In this document: positions 1 to 10,867 of the stretch, piece after piece | Layout: every line of letters begins with the position of its first letter | Numbering within the stretch: the first letter of the stretch is position 1 | Assembly (NCBI GenBank): GCA_951213105.1 | Contig: OX578134.1 | Span: 141,029,206-141,093,205 of the forward strand | Source: Amaurobius ferox | Taxonomy: Eukaryota > Arthropoda > Arachnida > Araneae > Amaurobiidae | Direction of reading: 5' to 3' | Length of the DNA: 64,000 bases | Notes under the pieces: model-generated | Told to the model about the DNA's origin: nothing | Seen by the model: only the letters and a program-made list of their open reading frames with translations | Database searches by the model: none | Position numbers and translations under genes: made by a program

Positions 1-1092
1 TTTCTTTCTAAATGCATATAAATAAAGTTATTTTCGATTATGTTATCTCTAATAATTGAAAATTAAAACAATAATTAAAACGCTAAGACTAAGAGTTTTA
101 TGTCTTTTTAGGGGGGGGGGGGGGGAGGGATGTACTTTTGCCTAACTAGTAAATGATTTAAGTGATGCTTCTATAATTTATATGAATTTTGTTCACAATT
201 TGCATGCACATACATGTACACAACTTGCAGTCTGATTTAAAACAGCGGTTCCCAACCTTTATCCCATTGAAAACCCGCGCCTGTTTATTTTTTTGAATCG
301 TACTCCCCCCCCCCCCCCATTTTTTGAATGTAATAAAATTTAATTATTAAAATGTAATGTAATAAAATTTAACTAATAAAATGTAATGTAATAAAATTTA
401 ATTAATATAAAATGTGCGAGATTAAATCCTGTTCGATTTTTCAAACATTACTAGAACATCATTAGAAAATATATAAAGATACAAATAACTTGCTGTAAAA
501 TGAAATGAATGAGTATACTGTACTTTCATCTTTTAAGATTTAAAAATCCTACATAATGAAACTTCATGAAGTAAACTAATGTTTCAAGAAAGAAGTGCAT
601 TTTCCCAAATTAATATAAATTTTACAATGTTGACTACTTTAAAAGAAAATTTTTGATTAAAATTTGCATTATTCAACCTTAAGAAAAGGAATATAAATAA
701 ATTTTGAAAATATAAATGTGCTTTTAGTCATTAATTTCTTAATAAAAAATATATTTGGTTAAATGAGTCCTATTCTTCAATACTGAAATTTTTGCATGTA
801 TCTGAGGTTGGGAAACACGACTCTAAAATATACATTATATTACGAAAAGAACACTTATTTATTCACATAAAAAAAGCTAGCATTGCCTGGAATTTAAGAT
901 GCAAATCTTTGATTAAAATTCTAGTTGAACTTGTAAGAAGTCTTCGAAACCGATAAATACTTTAAAAATACGCTTGTTTCAAACAAAAAATAAAAAAAAC
1001 CCGCGCGCCATCTTGTGCCGCGCTCTGCAAGTAAACTCCAACTCCAACTGACGTCACAGATAGTGTTCCTGGCAGAGGTGTGGCACCCCCCT
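1..1092. other. AT-rich non-coding DNA with homopolymer runs
   Basis: No gene is seen. The stretch holds a run of 15 G at 111-125 and a run of 14 C at 305-318, and otherwise AT-rich sequence with short near-repeats of the form aaaatttaattaataaaatgt around 325-410. A GC-richer patch at 1000-1092 leads into the SINE copy that follows. Confidence 0.6.
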
Positions 1093-1345
1093 GGGCGTAC
1101 TGACTATATTTATCAGTCGTGGCATACTTAAAGTGAAGTTTCGGAGGTTCCATCCCCTAGCGGAAGTTTGGAGATTTGGGCGGGTAATGAAGATTTGGAA
1201 GGCGCCATCTATCGGGCGTTTTTTAAAGTTTTGAATTTAAAAGGTTTATTCGCTGGGTACAGCTCGGCAGAGGCTCGAACCAGCAATCAGTTGATCGGTA
1301 CTGGGACGTGAGAAGCCATTCGACCAAGATGTCTTGGCGGATGTG
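1093..1345 (-). mobile_element. tRNA-derived SINE, copy 1
   Basis: Read on the minus strand the element starts with a tRNA-like head that carries both internal RNA polymerase III promoter boxes: a box A, TGGTCGAATGG (1316-1326), and a box B, GGTTCGAGCCT (1271-1281), about 35 bases apart as in tRNA genes. The body after box B (about 1093-1270) recurs in the opposite orientation at 3685-3865. The two copies share the segment with 'aaacttccgctag' and 'actgataaatatagtcagtacg', then diverge. No complete cloverleaf can be drawn, so this is a SINE head, not a tRNA gene. Confidence 0.7.
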
Positions 1346-1499
1346 TAACAATGGGGAATATCTTTCCAGCGAATTTGAATGGTTAATGTTTTGGGTGGGA
1401 TGGATGGTAAATTGAATATGAAAGAGTTTTATGAAAATAATTAGAATTTTGTAAAAATGTTATTTGATACTTTAATTTTAGTAGTTGTTTGGGGGAAGG

Positions 1500-2560
1500 A
1501 GGGATACCAAGCTATTTTAAATTTTATGATGTGAGCGATTGTTTGGAACGCAGAGAATACAAGACTCTATCGTATTAATTGTTTTTAATGAAGCAGTTAT
1601 TTTTTAAATTAAAATTTAATTAAATAATCTGAATAACAAGAATAAATATGAAATAAACTATAACGAGTCTTTTAAAACTTGGCACAACTGAATTTTCCAT
1701 GGGGCTTCTAAAATTTCATTATTTTATTGAAATGCATGATATTTTTCTAAATGAATGGAAATTTAAAGATGCTTTTTTATCGCTTTAAGGGGTTTAAGAC
1801 CCTGCAATTTTGCGAACTTTGGGATAGGATTTTTTAACGTTACAGGAATTGTTTTTAATTGTATTCATTAAAATGTAATGAAGCATTTACATTTAGTAAA
1901 TGACTTAGCGAATGTTTGGAAGCACATAACATGCAAGACTCCACTGTGTTCAATGAAACAGTTATTTTTTAATTAAAATTTAATTAAACATTTTGCAAAA
2001 CCAAAAACATTTAAATAAACCAGAACGAATCTTTTCAAAATTATTGCATCTTACCATTCAATTTTTTTAATTGTATTCATTAAAATGTAATAAAATAATT
2101 ATTTTTTTAAATTAAAATTTAATTAAATGATTCTATTAATAAAAATTATGAAATTAACAGGAAAGTGCCTTTTCAAAATTAACACAAGTGGATATTCCAA
2201 GGCGAATCCTACAATTTTAGGATTCAAAGTATTGCACGATATTTTCTGAATGAATGGGAAAATTAAAGGTACGTTTTTAATGTGACAGGGGGGGCTTAAC
2301 ACCCTACAATCTTATTATTATAGTGGATTGTACAGCACTGTGTGAATATTGGAACGCAGATAATACAATATTCCATTGTTTTAAAGAAAAAGTTATTTTT
2401 TTAAATTAAAATTTAATTAAATGGTATGCATAACAAAAATATTCAATAAACCAGAACGAGTCTTTTCAAACTTACCACAACTTGATAATCCAAGACGAAT
2501 CCTACAATTTTAGGATTCAGTGTATTGCAAGGTATCTACTGAATGAACTTTTTTTGAGAA
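1500..2560. repeat. Degenerate tandem repeat, about 4 units
   Basis: A block containing 'aaattaaaatttaattaaa', then 'aataaaccagaacgagtcttttcaa', then 'gaatcctacaattttaggattca' recurs at about 1600, 1965, 2105 and 2395. Unit length is irregular (about 140-360 bases) and units are strongly diverged. The short open frame at 2482-2664 lies in this repeat and shows no protein likeness. Confidence 0.6.
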
Positions 2561-3087
2561 AAGCTATTCAATATATAAATGCATTTAGAAAATTACACGA
2601 GTATATTTTCCATTACGAATTAAAAGAGTATGTTATACATTACAAATTGAGTTTTACACATTAGAAGATTTGTTAGAAAAAAAAAGGAAATGCTTAGTAC
2701 AAGAAAAAAGTGTATTCGAATTCCTACAGAATCCAGAGATGTAGCATTCTGTCGTTATACCCTTCAGGACGATGTTCCCCACCAGCGTGAAACAATTTTC
2801 TTAAATTAAATGTTGATTTAAAGTAGTTTAAAAATAAATAAACAAGAATTTTAGACTGAAATACTTCCGAAAATGAATTTTTTTATTTATATTCATGGTA
2901 AGATGAGTTTTCATTTAGAATTTTAAAAGTGAATTGTAATTTTGAAAAAAGTATAAAAGATAATAGTTGAAAATTAGATTGTTTCACACTGACAGGTCAA
3001 TTTCCCATAAAGATGAACAGATAGAGCTCGTTTAAAAAGTTCTAAATGTTTCTAAAATCAAAAGTTCTTGCTTGCGAAGTAAAATTC
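2561..3087. other. AT-rich stretch, nothing recognised
   Basis: No gene, RNA or clear repeat was seen. The last 13 bases before the next element (3088-3100) are the left target duplication of the 5S-derived SINE. Confidence 0.5.
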
Positions 3088-3100
3088 ATGAGAAGGTCTT

Positions 3101-3445
3101 GTTGTTGTTGAGACCCAGATCGTCCGACCTAGCAGAAAGGTGTAAGGTAACCGTTTGGACCGCCGGGAAGAGCCACCCAATTTAGACCGGAACCCAGTGA
3201 GGTAGGCATCCACAGGGACCGTACCCTCCTTCCTCTACCACCAACCTCTCGGAGCGACTTACGGACCCACATGTTTAACGTGATCGTACTCCGCATAAAC
3301 ACGGCGGCAGTTGTGGCAGCGTGCAAATCCAGCGCGCAAACCACCGGGCTACCGAACCCGAAATGTGTCAACAGCACGCGGTATTCCCAGGTGGTCACCC
3401 ACCCAAGTACTAACCGCGCCCGATGCTTCTTGACTTCGTTGATCG
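3101..3445 (-). mobile_element. 5S rRNA-derived SINE, copy 1, 5'-truncated
   Basis: On the minus strand the element begins inside a 5S rRNA-like sequence (about 3360-3445, including the 5S internal control region around 'gcgcggttagtac'), continues into a family-specific body of about 250 bases, and ends in a short (GTT/AAC)n tail at 3101-3110. It is flanked by a perfect 13-bp direct repeat, ATGAGAAGGTCTT, at 3088-3100 and 3446-3458, so target-primed insertion is well supported. The first 30 or so bases of the 5S head are missing. Four more copies lie in this window. Confidence 0.85.
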
Positions 3446-3684
3446 ATGAGAAGGTCTTATAAAATAGCTTCTATAAAAATATTTGAAAAGGTGTAAATAT
3501 TCTCGAAAAGTTCTTACGAGGGGAGTATAATTCATGGAAATGTCTTGTAAAATAGTTTCTATAAAAATGATACAAAGTTGAAAATATCTTGAAATTGCCA
3601 TGTATTAAAAATATTTGAAAAAGTGTGTAAACGTTCTTGAGAAGGTCTTGTGATCCATTGCAATGAACATGGAAAATATATTTT

Positions 3685-3865
3685 ATTCGAGCCTCTGACC
3701 GTAACCAGCGAATATATTCTGTTAAATTCAAAACGTTAAAAAACGCCCGATAGGTGGCACCTTTCAAATCTTCATTACCCATCCAAATCTCTAAACTTCC
3801 GCTAGAGGGCGGCACTTCTAAAACTTCACTTTAAGTACGTCACGACTGATAAATATAGTCAGTAC
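3685..3865 (+). mobile_element. tRNA-derived SINE, copy 2, head lost
   Basis: This is the plus-strand partner of the SINE at 1093-1345. It starts at the box B-like stretch 'attcgagcctctgac' (3686-3700) and keeps the body up to 'gataaatatagtcagtacg'. The box A half is missing. The 114-codon minus-strand frame across 3471-3815 is a by-product of this repeat and its AT-rich flank. Confidence 0.65.
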
Positions 3866-3918
3866 GTCATAGACCACCGAGGAAAAAGATCTGAGTTCAC
3901 AGCTCTCCTGTTATCAGT

Positions 3919-4048
3919 TCAAGGCTGCCTCATCAGGCCATAGTTCAAGGTTGCCTCATCAGGCCAAAGTTCAAGCTTACCTCATGATCGCATCAAAGTT
4001 CAAGTGTCCTCATTACAGCATCTGGCCAAAGGCCCATCTCCTCATGAG
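3919..4048. repeat. Short minisatellite, 26-29-bp unit
   Basis: Units beginning TCAAGGCTGCCTCATCAGGC start at 3919, 3945, 3971 and about 4000. The first two differ at few positions, the later ones more. The 80-codon plus frame at 3951-4193 comes from this repeat. Confidence 0.7.
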
Positions 4049-4319
4049 ATGCCCGTCTAAAGAACAAGTTACGTTATCGATTCAAATATTCCCTCATTCA
4101 GTCCAAAGTTCAATGATAAGGTTATCTCATTTCTCATTTCAAAACACTTCCTCCTCAATGGGTCATTCTTTCTCCTCCTCCTCCTCCTCATGACGTCATC
4201 AGCAACGCCAGTGCAATCTGTCAGTGAACCTGCTTTTCTTACCTACTTCCCAAACTAGAAACAGATCGAAATTTCTAGTCAATAAAATTAGGGATATATC
4301 AAAAGAAGGAACATGAAAA

Positions 4320-4560
4320 AGAATCAAATGATTTCGTTCAGATAATTTATTGTTGTCCTATAAAACTGCAGCTTACTTATTGATTTTATAATTTGAAATA
4401 TGATTTTGCTTTTGTGGAACCATGCTCTCTTATTTATCTTTTGTCTGTTTCTAATAACCTTTTCACTTTTTCACCACAAAACCGGTCAGTAAATGGCATT
4501 TTAATTAGACGAGGAGACACTATCGGCGAAGGATGTTCTGCAACGTGTTGCCATACCAAA
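4320..4560 (+). repeat. Dispersed repeat A, copy 1
   Basis: About 230 bases with 'gtcctataaaactgcagctt' and 'atgattttgcttttgtgg' recur in the same order and orientation at 10868-11100, with many substitutions. No coding likeness. The open frames at 4393-4806 run through this repeat, the following microsatellite and the mariner end and are not genes. Confidence 0.6.
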
Positions 4561-4578
4561 CGTGGCAATATTCAGTGC

Positions 4579-4624
<46 letters not shown>
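4579..4624. repeat. (CA)n-(TA)n microsatellite
   Basis: A compound run: CA dinucleotides at 4579-4602 followed by TA dinucleotides to 4624. Confidence 0.95.
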
Positions 4625-4801
4625 CACTGACTTCTTGCAGTATTCTAAACGGCATTATTACTCAAAACATTCCATTAACATACAGAGTGGTCATAAAAAA
4701 AACTTCCGCGATATATCAACCACTAGCGGTCTATCCTCTCAATCAACCGACAGGAAATTTCAAATATTGCTATTTGAAGGCATGCGCTCGAGATTGTGAT
4801 G

Positions 4802-4884
4802 GTTAACTAACTAACTAATTAACACACTCTCCTAGAGTGCAGAGGTTGGGACTTGGCACTTCGCCTTCTGTCCCAAGGGGAAAT
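4802..4884 (-). mobile_element. 83-bp insert with (TTAG)n tail in mariner TIR
   Basis: The matching right repeat of the mariner element runs through this point without a gap, so these 83 bases are an insertion. They are flanked by the 8-bp direct repeat TTGTGATG (4794-4801 and 4885-4892). On the minus strand the insert ends in TTAG-like tandem repeats, which suggests the 3' end of a LINE or SINE. The source family was not recognised. Confidence 0.65.
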
Positions 4885-4929
4885 TTGTGATGATTTCAAA
4901 CAATATAGCTCTCACGGTTACGGTTACAG

Positions 4930-5316
4930 TTGTTGTTGTTGAGACCCAGACCGTCCGACTTACCAGAAAGGTGTAAGGTAACTGTATGGACGGCCGGGAA
5001 GTGCCACCCAATTTAGACCGGAACCCAGTGGGGGAGGCATCCACAGGGACCGTACCCTCCTTCCCCTACCACCAACCTCTCGGAAGGACTTACGGACCCA
5101 CATGTTTAACGTGATCGTACTCCGCATGAACACGGCGGCATTTGTGGTAGCGTGCAAATCTAGCGCGCAAACCACGGGGATACCGCATCCGAGATGGCCA
5201 ACAGCACGCGGTGTTCCGAGGTGGTCACCCACCAAGTACTAACCGCGCCCGATGCTGCTTGACTTCGGTGATCTAACGGGAACCGGTGTTTTCAGCACGG
5301 TACGGCCGTTGGCCCA
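4930..5316 (-). mobile_element. 5S rRNA-derived SINE, copy 2, full length
   Basis: The minus strand from 5313 to 5197 is about 117 nt of 5S rRNA-like sequence from the canonical start GCCAAC to the canonical end TGTTGGC, with the internal promoter region 'agcagcatcgggcgcggtta' and 'gtacttggtgggtgacc' intact by eye. It has no T-run terminator and runs straight into a roughly 260-base family body and a (TTG/CAA)n tail. A perfect 13-bp duplication, GTTACGGTTACAG, lies at 4917-4929 and 5317-5329. The target is the left inverted repeat of the mariner element, so this SINE inserted after the mariner did. Confidence 0.92.
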
Positions 5317-5653
5317 GTTACGGTTACAGTGAAAAAACTTCAAATTTTCGAATGGCACCACGCACTTTTTCCTGCCCAAATTGATCAGCGCATTGAAAAA
5401 CCATAAATGGAGTTGGAACGATATACGTATGACGAAAATTGGCTGCGTAAGACATTTGCAAAGAAGACCATTGCAAAGGACCAATGACAACATAGAGAGG
5501 AGGTGCATTGACGCATTTTGCATAATTCACAGGGATAGACAGTAGAAGTACCAATCACAGAACACTATGTGCAAAGCATTGCTTGTGGAAAACCTTTAAT
5601 AAGCAGTGCGGGAAGATTATTTTTTCAATCAGGTGTTCGAACGTTCCAACAAC

Positions 5654-6735
5654 ATGACACTTACAGGGAAACAACGTGGTAAATTGATAAAGCTGTTTTA
5701 TCTGAACGGGGGAAATGCTGCCGAAGAAGTGCGAGTTTATCGGCGAAATCATAAAAAACTAAGACGAGGCCCATGTTCCATACGACCTGTACGTGGTCTG
5801 ATAAAATAAATTGAAGAAACTGGATGCACATGTGATAGACCGCAATTCGGTCGACCATCTATCTGTTCCTGTTCAAGTTGTTGCGGAAGTGCATAATACG
5901 ATTACTGCAGCTCCTTTGCGTACTGCAAGACGTGTTGCCCGCAATTTTTGATGTACCGAAAACCACAGTTCTCAAGCTCCTGAGCTCTGTTCTGCGGATA
6001 TTTCCTTATCCATTCCAGCGCGTCCAGATGTTGCAATCTGGAGACGAGCAACAGCGTGTCGACTTTGCAAATTTTTTCCTCATCAGATATGAAGAAGATA
6101 GCAGGTGGCCTCTGCGAATATTATGGACGGATGAGGCACATTTATCCTTAACTGGAAACGTAAACTCCAAGAACTGTGTTCACTGGGCAGGCGAAAATCC
6201 TCACGATGTGGCACCAGTACTTTAACACGAAGCTAAAATGACTGTCTGGTGCGGCATCGCAAGCACATTCGTTCTCGGTCCGTACTTCTTCGAAGATGCC
6301 ACTTCCAATGGTATGTGAACGTGCTCCATCGCAGGTCCTCGGTATAAAACAATGTTGCAGAATTACGTAATTTCAGAATTGCAGCAGCGAAATGTCGTTA
6401 ATAACAGTGTATGGATGCAAGATGGTGCTCCTCCACACGTAGCTATATGTGTTCGATAAGTACTGCAACAGAACTTTGGTGATACAGTCTTCTCCCGTAA
6501 TTTTACAGTTTCGTGGCCACCGCGATCCCCCGACCTCACTCCGATGGATTTCTGTTTCGGGGGTTATCTGAAATCTAAGGTGTGCACATCAAATCCACGA
6601 GATTTGTCAGAATTGAAAGATGGCATAAAACGTAAAGTTATGCAGATTCCTCCTGCGATGTTACTTACGTTCGTCATTGTTGTCAACAATCTTCCGCATG
6701 CAGTGCGTTTTCGTCTGCGAAGGTGGGTACGTTGA
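5654..6735 (+). pseudogene. mariner/Tc1-superfamily DDE transposase, broken
   Basis: This would have coded a DDE transposase that cuts and pastes the surrounding element. The N-terminal part (MTLTGKQRGKLIKLFYLNGG onward) is the helix-turn-helix type seen in arthropod transposases of this group. The catalytic core shows WTDEAH (first D at 6130-6132), a tryptophan-rich VWCG strand, MQDGAPPH (second D at 6421-6423) and WPPRSPDLTPMDF with a candidate third D at 6547-6549, 41 residues after the second. The frame is broken by stops at 5807, 6223, about 6316 and about 6457 and by shifts near 5864 and 5946. Length to the last stop, about 360 codons, fits the family. It lies between the two long inverted repeats and shares nothing with the Dscam gene. 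Confidence 0.88.
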
Positions 6736-7100
6736 AAACTTGTAATTCCAATAAAAGTTTTATCCCTCTCCTCCCTTATGTTGTTATTGATCCTTTACAA
6801 TACGCTTCTTTGCAAATGTTTTACGCCACCAATTTTCGTCATACTGCTATCGTTCCAACGCCATTTATGGTTTTTCAATGCGCTGATCAATTTGCGTAGA
6901 AAAAAAGTGGATGTTGCCATTCGAAAATTTCGAAATTTTTTCACTCTAACCGTAACCGTGAGAGCTGTATTGTTTAAAATCATCATAATCTCGAACGCAT
7001 ACCTTGAAATAACAATATCTGAAATTTCCTTCCTATTGGTTGAGCGGATAGGCCGCTAGGGGTTCATATATCGGGGAAGTTTTTGTATAAACACCTTATA

Positions 7101-9033
7101 TTTCATTTAATTCTCCTAAATGTAATTCGTCTTCCTGTGTTTTCTACAGAAAATTATCTCACAAGCAGATCTGAAGAATAAAACATCCCGATCCCGCTTG
7201 CAAACAAATTATAAAGTATATATAAAATTGAATCAATATATACTAAAATGAAAACGCTAAAATGATATTATATGATAATCCCGAATCACTTTTATTCCGT
7301 TTCAACACTTGGCTAAGCCCAATATATGAGTTAATTGGCTAATTTCAATATAAATTAATTGGCTAAACATATCACGAGTTTGAAAAATGTTTGCCAAAAT
7401 GAAACATATGAGGTATTAAATTGAAAATATCAATAAATCCCGCAGTATTTAAACCCGAAAGCTACAATTGATGCAATCAATCTAGTCAAAATTGAAATTC
7501 TGATCATTTATAAAAATTTCTTTTATATCGATTTCTTTATCATTTAAATCGGAAAATATTTAATAATACTCGTCTGTCTTATAAACACATTTAATTTAAA
7601 TGCGTTACTAAGCAACATGATATAATTCACTTAATAACTTCGCGGAAAATATATCATCTGAATAATACTATTTCTAAGGAAGGTTTAATTGTGCAATTTT
7701 TATTCATACCTTGACAACCTCTAGTCCTAGAAATTCGAAACATGGGCTAAATTTTAAGTGGGACTATTTCAAGGCTACCCACAAAATGTTCATAAAATTC
7801 GATGCAGTTCATCGTCCGTGAGGATGAGATAAATAAACTCACAGACAAACAGATAGATATATTTTCAATTCGATTTATATGAATAAAAAAAATATTTTTT
7901 TATATATTGTCAATAGTAAGAAATCGTTTCAATAAAAGTGCTATACTAAATATATAAAAGTAAAATAATAATGTAAAACTTAATATTTCATACATCAAAC
8001 AGCATAGTTTTAACAGTTTGACAAGTAATTGCGTAAAAAATATTTAGTATCTTGATATATTGCACGTATATTTTGTTAATTATTTGCTATGGCATGCTGA
8101 AATTAAAATGAATGGGTTAAGAAGTCACTTGTGTTTAAGTTGTTTATATTTTCTTAAATGGAGCGAATAAACTGTTATCATGTTATTGAAAATTATTAAA
8201 ATTACTTGGAATAAAATAGAGTAATGTAACTAACTTACAGTTACAAATTACTACTGCATATTTCAATATATTAGTTAATATTATTTTAATAACACTATGC
8301 TAATTTAACCTTACTTACATTTTCAATCCAATGGAATTATAAATGAAATGTTAATGTCAAAAAGTTCCATGATACAGCTTTATTAAATTTGCATAGCCTT
8401 TGTATTTCAAACTTTATAATTAAGCAAAATTGTGTGCTATTTGTTAATGTGTGGTAGTGAAAATACGAATATATGACGTGCTATATTATAATTGATGTGC
8501 TATATTTAACATTTTACAATTTACAACAAATAAATCGGCAAAAAAAAAAGGATATTGAAAGTTAAATTCTGAGTTTATGTTTGATGATTATTTTATTCAA
8601 AGAAAATGGATGAAGAAAAATACAATAGTCAGTAATCATTTTAGTTTCAGCATGTTTTATCTGTAAGTGAATGCAGTGAAAAGTGATTTAAATAAAATGC
8701 CTGATTAAACAATACCCAGGGTTCTTTTTAAAACTTTTATTAAAACATTACTGGCTAACTGAATAATAGCCATTCATTTTTGCTCCCAGAGTGAGTTTGC
8801 ATAATTATAAATTTCATTTTAAAGGAATTTACAGCAATATGAATCTTTTAAATCACTCATTTTAAAGTAAATTATCGGAATATTTGTGAGCAAGCATAAA
8901 TAAAGCATTTCCTTACGTATGACTTATTTGTTCTACGATTTGTGAGTATTGAAAGTTCTAAACTTTTAAATTTAATTAATGTTATTGTTTTACTAAAATA
9001 ATTTTATTTATTTACGCCAAACGAATAAATAAC
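7101..9033. other. AT-rich non-coding DNA
   Basis: No gene or exon was recognised on either strand. It contains one dispersed repeat (7690-7855). Otherwise it is plain AT-rich sequence with short A and T runs. Confidence 0.5.
7690..7855 (-). repeat. Dispersed repeat B, copy 1
   Basis: On the minus strand this matches 12629-12790 in order: a CTGTCTG-like run, 'ctcatc.tcacgg', 'aattttgtgggtagcctt', 'catgtttcgaatttctag'. The layout (a simple-repeat stretch followed by an 'accga...gaaattttgtgg' motif) resembles the 0.9-kb family described below, so it may be a distant relative. Confidence 0.55.
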
Positions 9034-9162
9034 ATGGAAGGAAATAGCAAAAGCACCGATCGTGATCTGGGAGAACTACTCGCAGTGGATCTACAAGCCG
9101 TGACGTTACAAGTTAGTGCAATGGCTTCCCCTACCGGAGGTGACGGTCTAGGTCAGTGGTAA
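9034..9162 (+). CDS. Unrecognised 42-codon open frame
   Basis: A short ATG-to-TAA frame starting MEGNSKSTDRDLGELLAVD. It lies in a GC-richer island in very AT-rich surroundings. I do not recognise the protein. It could be a small exon, since a possible donor (G|GTAAGC) overlaps its stop, a remnant of a mobile element, or chance. No partner exon was identified, and the strand is opposite to the Dscam gene. Confidence 0.2.
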   Translation: MEGNSKSTDRDLGELLAVDLQAVTLQVSAMASPTGGDGLGQW

Positions 9163-10867
9163 GCAGTGGTGGCACGTTGCTTATACTCATGTAATCCTAC
9201 TTCTGCAAGGATATTTGAAATTGTTCGATGGGTGAATTGGTTGATGACAAGTATTGCCACTTATCAGGCAGCCGATATATTGGCTGTAGGAGAAGCTAGG
9301 TCTTATCAATAAGTTAGACGGTTCTCTGGCTAGTTACACTATGTTCTGCAGTTCCGAATTACGATGTGTATATCTTCTCGCAAATATTTCTTGAAACATC
9401 GATTGTTATCTCAAGAGGGTCCCTATATGTCGAGTTGACCACCCAGCAGGGGCTTCCCGAGGGTCAAGCAGCCTAAGCAACCCCTGGGGCCTTATGGTTG
9501 CAGAGGACCTCAAAATGCTGTAGATTATTTTTATTGGACTTATCCTATATTTTATTATTGGATATTTGTATATAAGTTTATAGTGTTCTTTATGAAGTTT
9601 GGTAACAACATGTTTATCGAATGGTAATTGAGCATATTGAAATCATGATATTATAATTCCCATGGTGCGCTTTGTTATATAACCGGGGTCAGATTATCCT
9701 TTGAGACAAGGTAGTTTAGAGCCCGGAAGTATTTTATATCATACAAAGATCTTCAAAATATTGACTCGGGAGTTCCAAAATTCTATTCCATAACCTATAG
9801 TGAAAAGAGTAACGCATTTTTTTAGCCTTTTCATGAATTCATATTTTATTATTATTTATTTAACTTGTAAAAACAGCATAATTAAATTGTCGGATAATCG
9901 ATTTTTCGGATTTCCAATTTTCGAATGTCTGACAATTTGCTGTATTTATTGTTCAGATGAGGCCTTTCTATGAAAGATTGCTTGGGGCCCCATAAAACCT
10001 CGCGACGTTAGTGCCACCCAGGCTCCTGAAGGTAAATTTTCTGTCTCAAACTTTATTAGTTGATCCAGAACACAGATATGAGTTTTGAACAAATTAATTA
10101 CTATTCAGGAACAAGTTTTATTCAAAATTTGTTTTTCAAAAGTTATTATTCTTTAGAAACGCATGAAACGTCTGTCACATAGTTCACCAGGTTTGGCCTT
10201 ATTTTATTTATCCCTTCGGTGGCATTGCTATGAAACTATAACGATTTACATACGTCTCCGTGGATTCTTATATGAACATTTTCAGATAAATCAAATAAGC
10301 AGTTCCACCACACAACCAGTTTTAATTTTGCTGCCAACAATAAAGTTTGGGAACCACTGACAAAGGGATGAACAAAGCAAAGCACAATTAGCATGTGAAA
10401 TTAATTCGCAGGAAAACTGCTAAATCATCACCTCTGTCGTATTAATAGGCATCTCGTAGTACAGTTTTGTAGTATTTTAAGCACATGTAGCAATAAAATA
10501 GTGCACTTTCTCTTAAACAGTCCTCCATGAAGAACATTAGTTTCTTGGATGTTTGGCTGTATTTTTCAGTTAACTAATAAAAATATCTCTACCACAAAAA
10601 TTTATTCAAATTCTAAGTCAATAAATAACTAACAGCTTCAAAAAAGACATACCTTTTTATCATTCACCACATATCATTAAATAGAACACTTCATTTTAAG
10701 TAACCAAAATGGTATGCATATTAAATCAGTCTGGGGTAAGTTATGAGGGCAGTAAAGATTAGATTGGATTCTAACTAATAAAAACTAAGATTTCTTGCGA
10801 AAAAAAAAATCGGGATCGATCAAAACAGGAAAAAAAATTCAGAAAAATAATGAATCATGAAAAAAAA
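9163..10867. other. Non-coding, unclassified
   Basis: Two GC-richer patches (about 9140-9500 and 9960-10030) look like old mobile-element remnants but match nothing else in the window. The 65-codon frame at 10163-10360 shows no protein likeness. Confidence 0.4.

Larger units (their letters stand above)
4683..7098 (+). mobile_element. mariner/Tc1-type transposon with long TIRs, decayed
   Basis: The left end starts CAGAGTGGTCATAAAA at 4683 and the right end at 7098 reads TAAGGTGTTTATAC on the minus strand. TA dinucleotides flank both ends (4681-4682 and 7099-7100), the normal target duplication of this superfamily. The inverted repeat is long: about 300 bases of the left end match the right end (about 6770-7098) once two later insertions (4802-4884 and 4930-5316) are left out. 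Shared landmarks are 'acttcc.cgatatat', 'agctctcacggttacggtta' and 'ttggaacgatat'. The transposase frame inside is broken, so the copy is dead. Confidence 0.85.

Noticed and set aside
4960..5235. 91-codon minus frame resembling frames at 3129-3398 and 29832-30197
   Set aside because: All three are the body of the 5S-derived SINE. Likeness between them reflects shared repeat DNA, not a protein family.
5197..5313. A working 5S rRNA gene
   Set aside because: There is no T-run terminator after the 5S end, the sequence continues into a body shared by other copies, and a target duplication encloses the whole.
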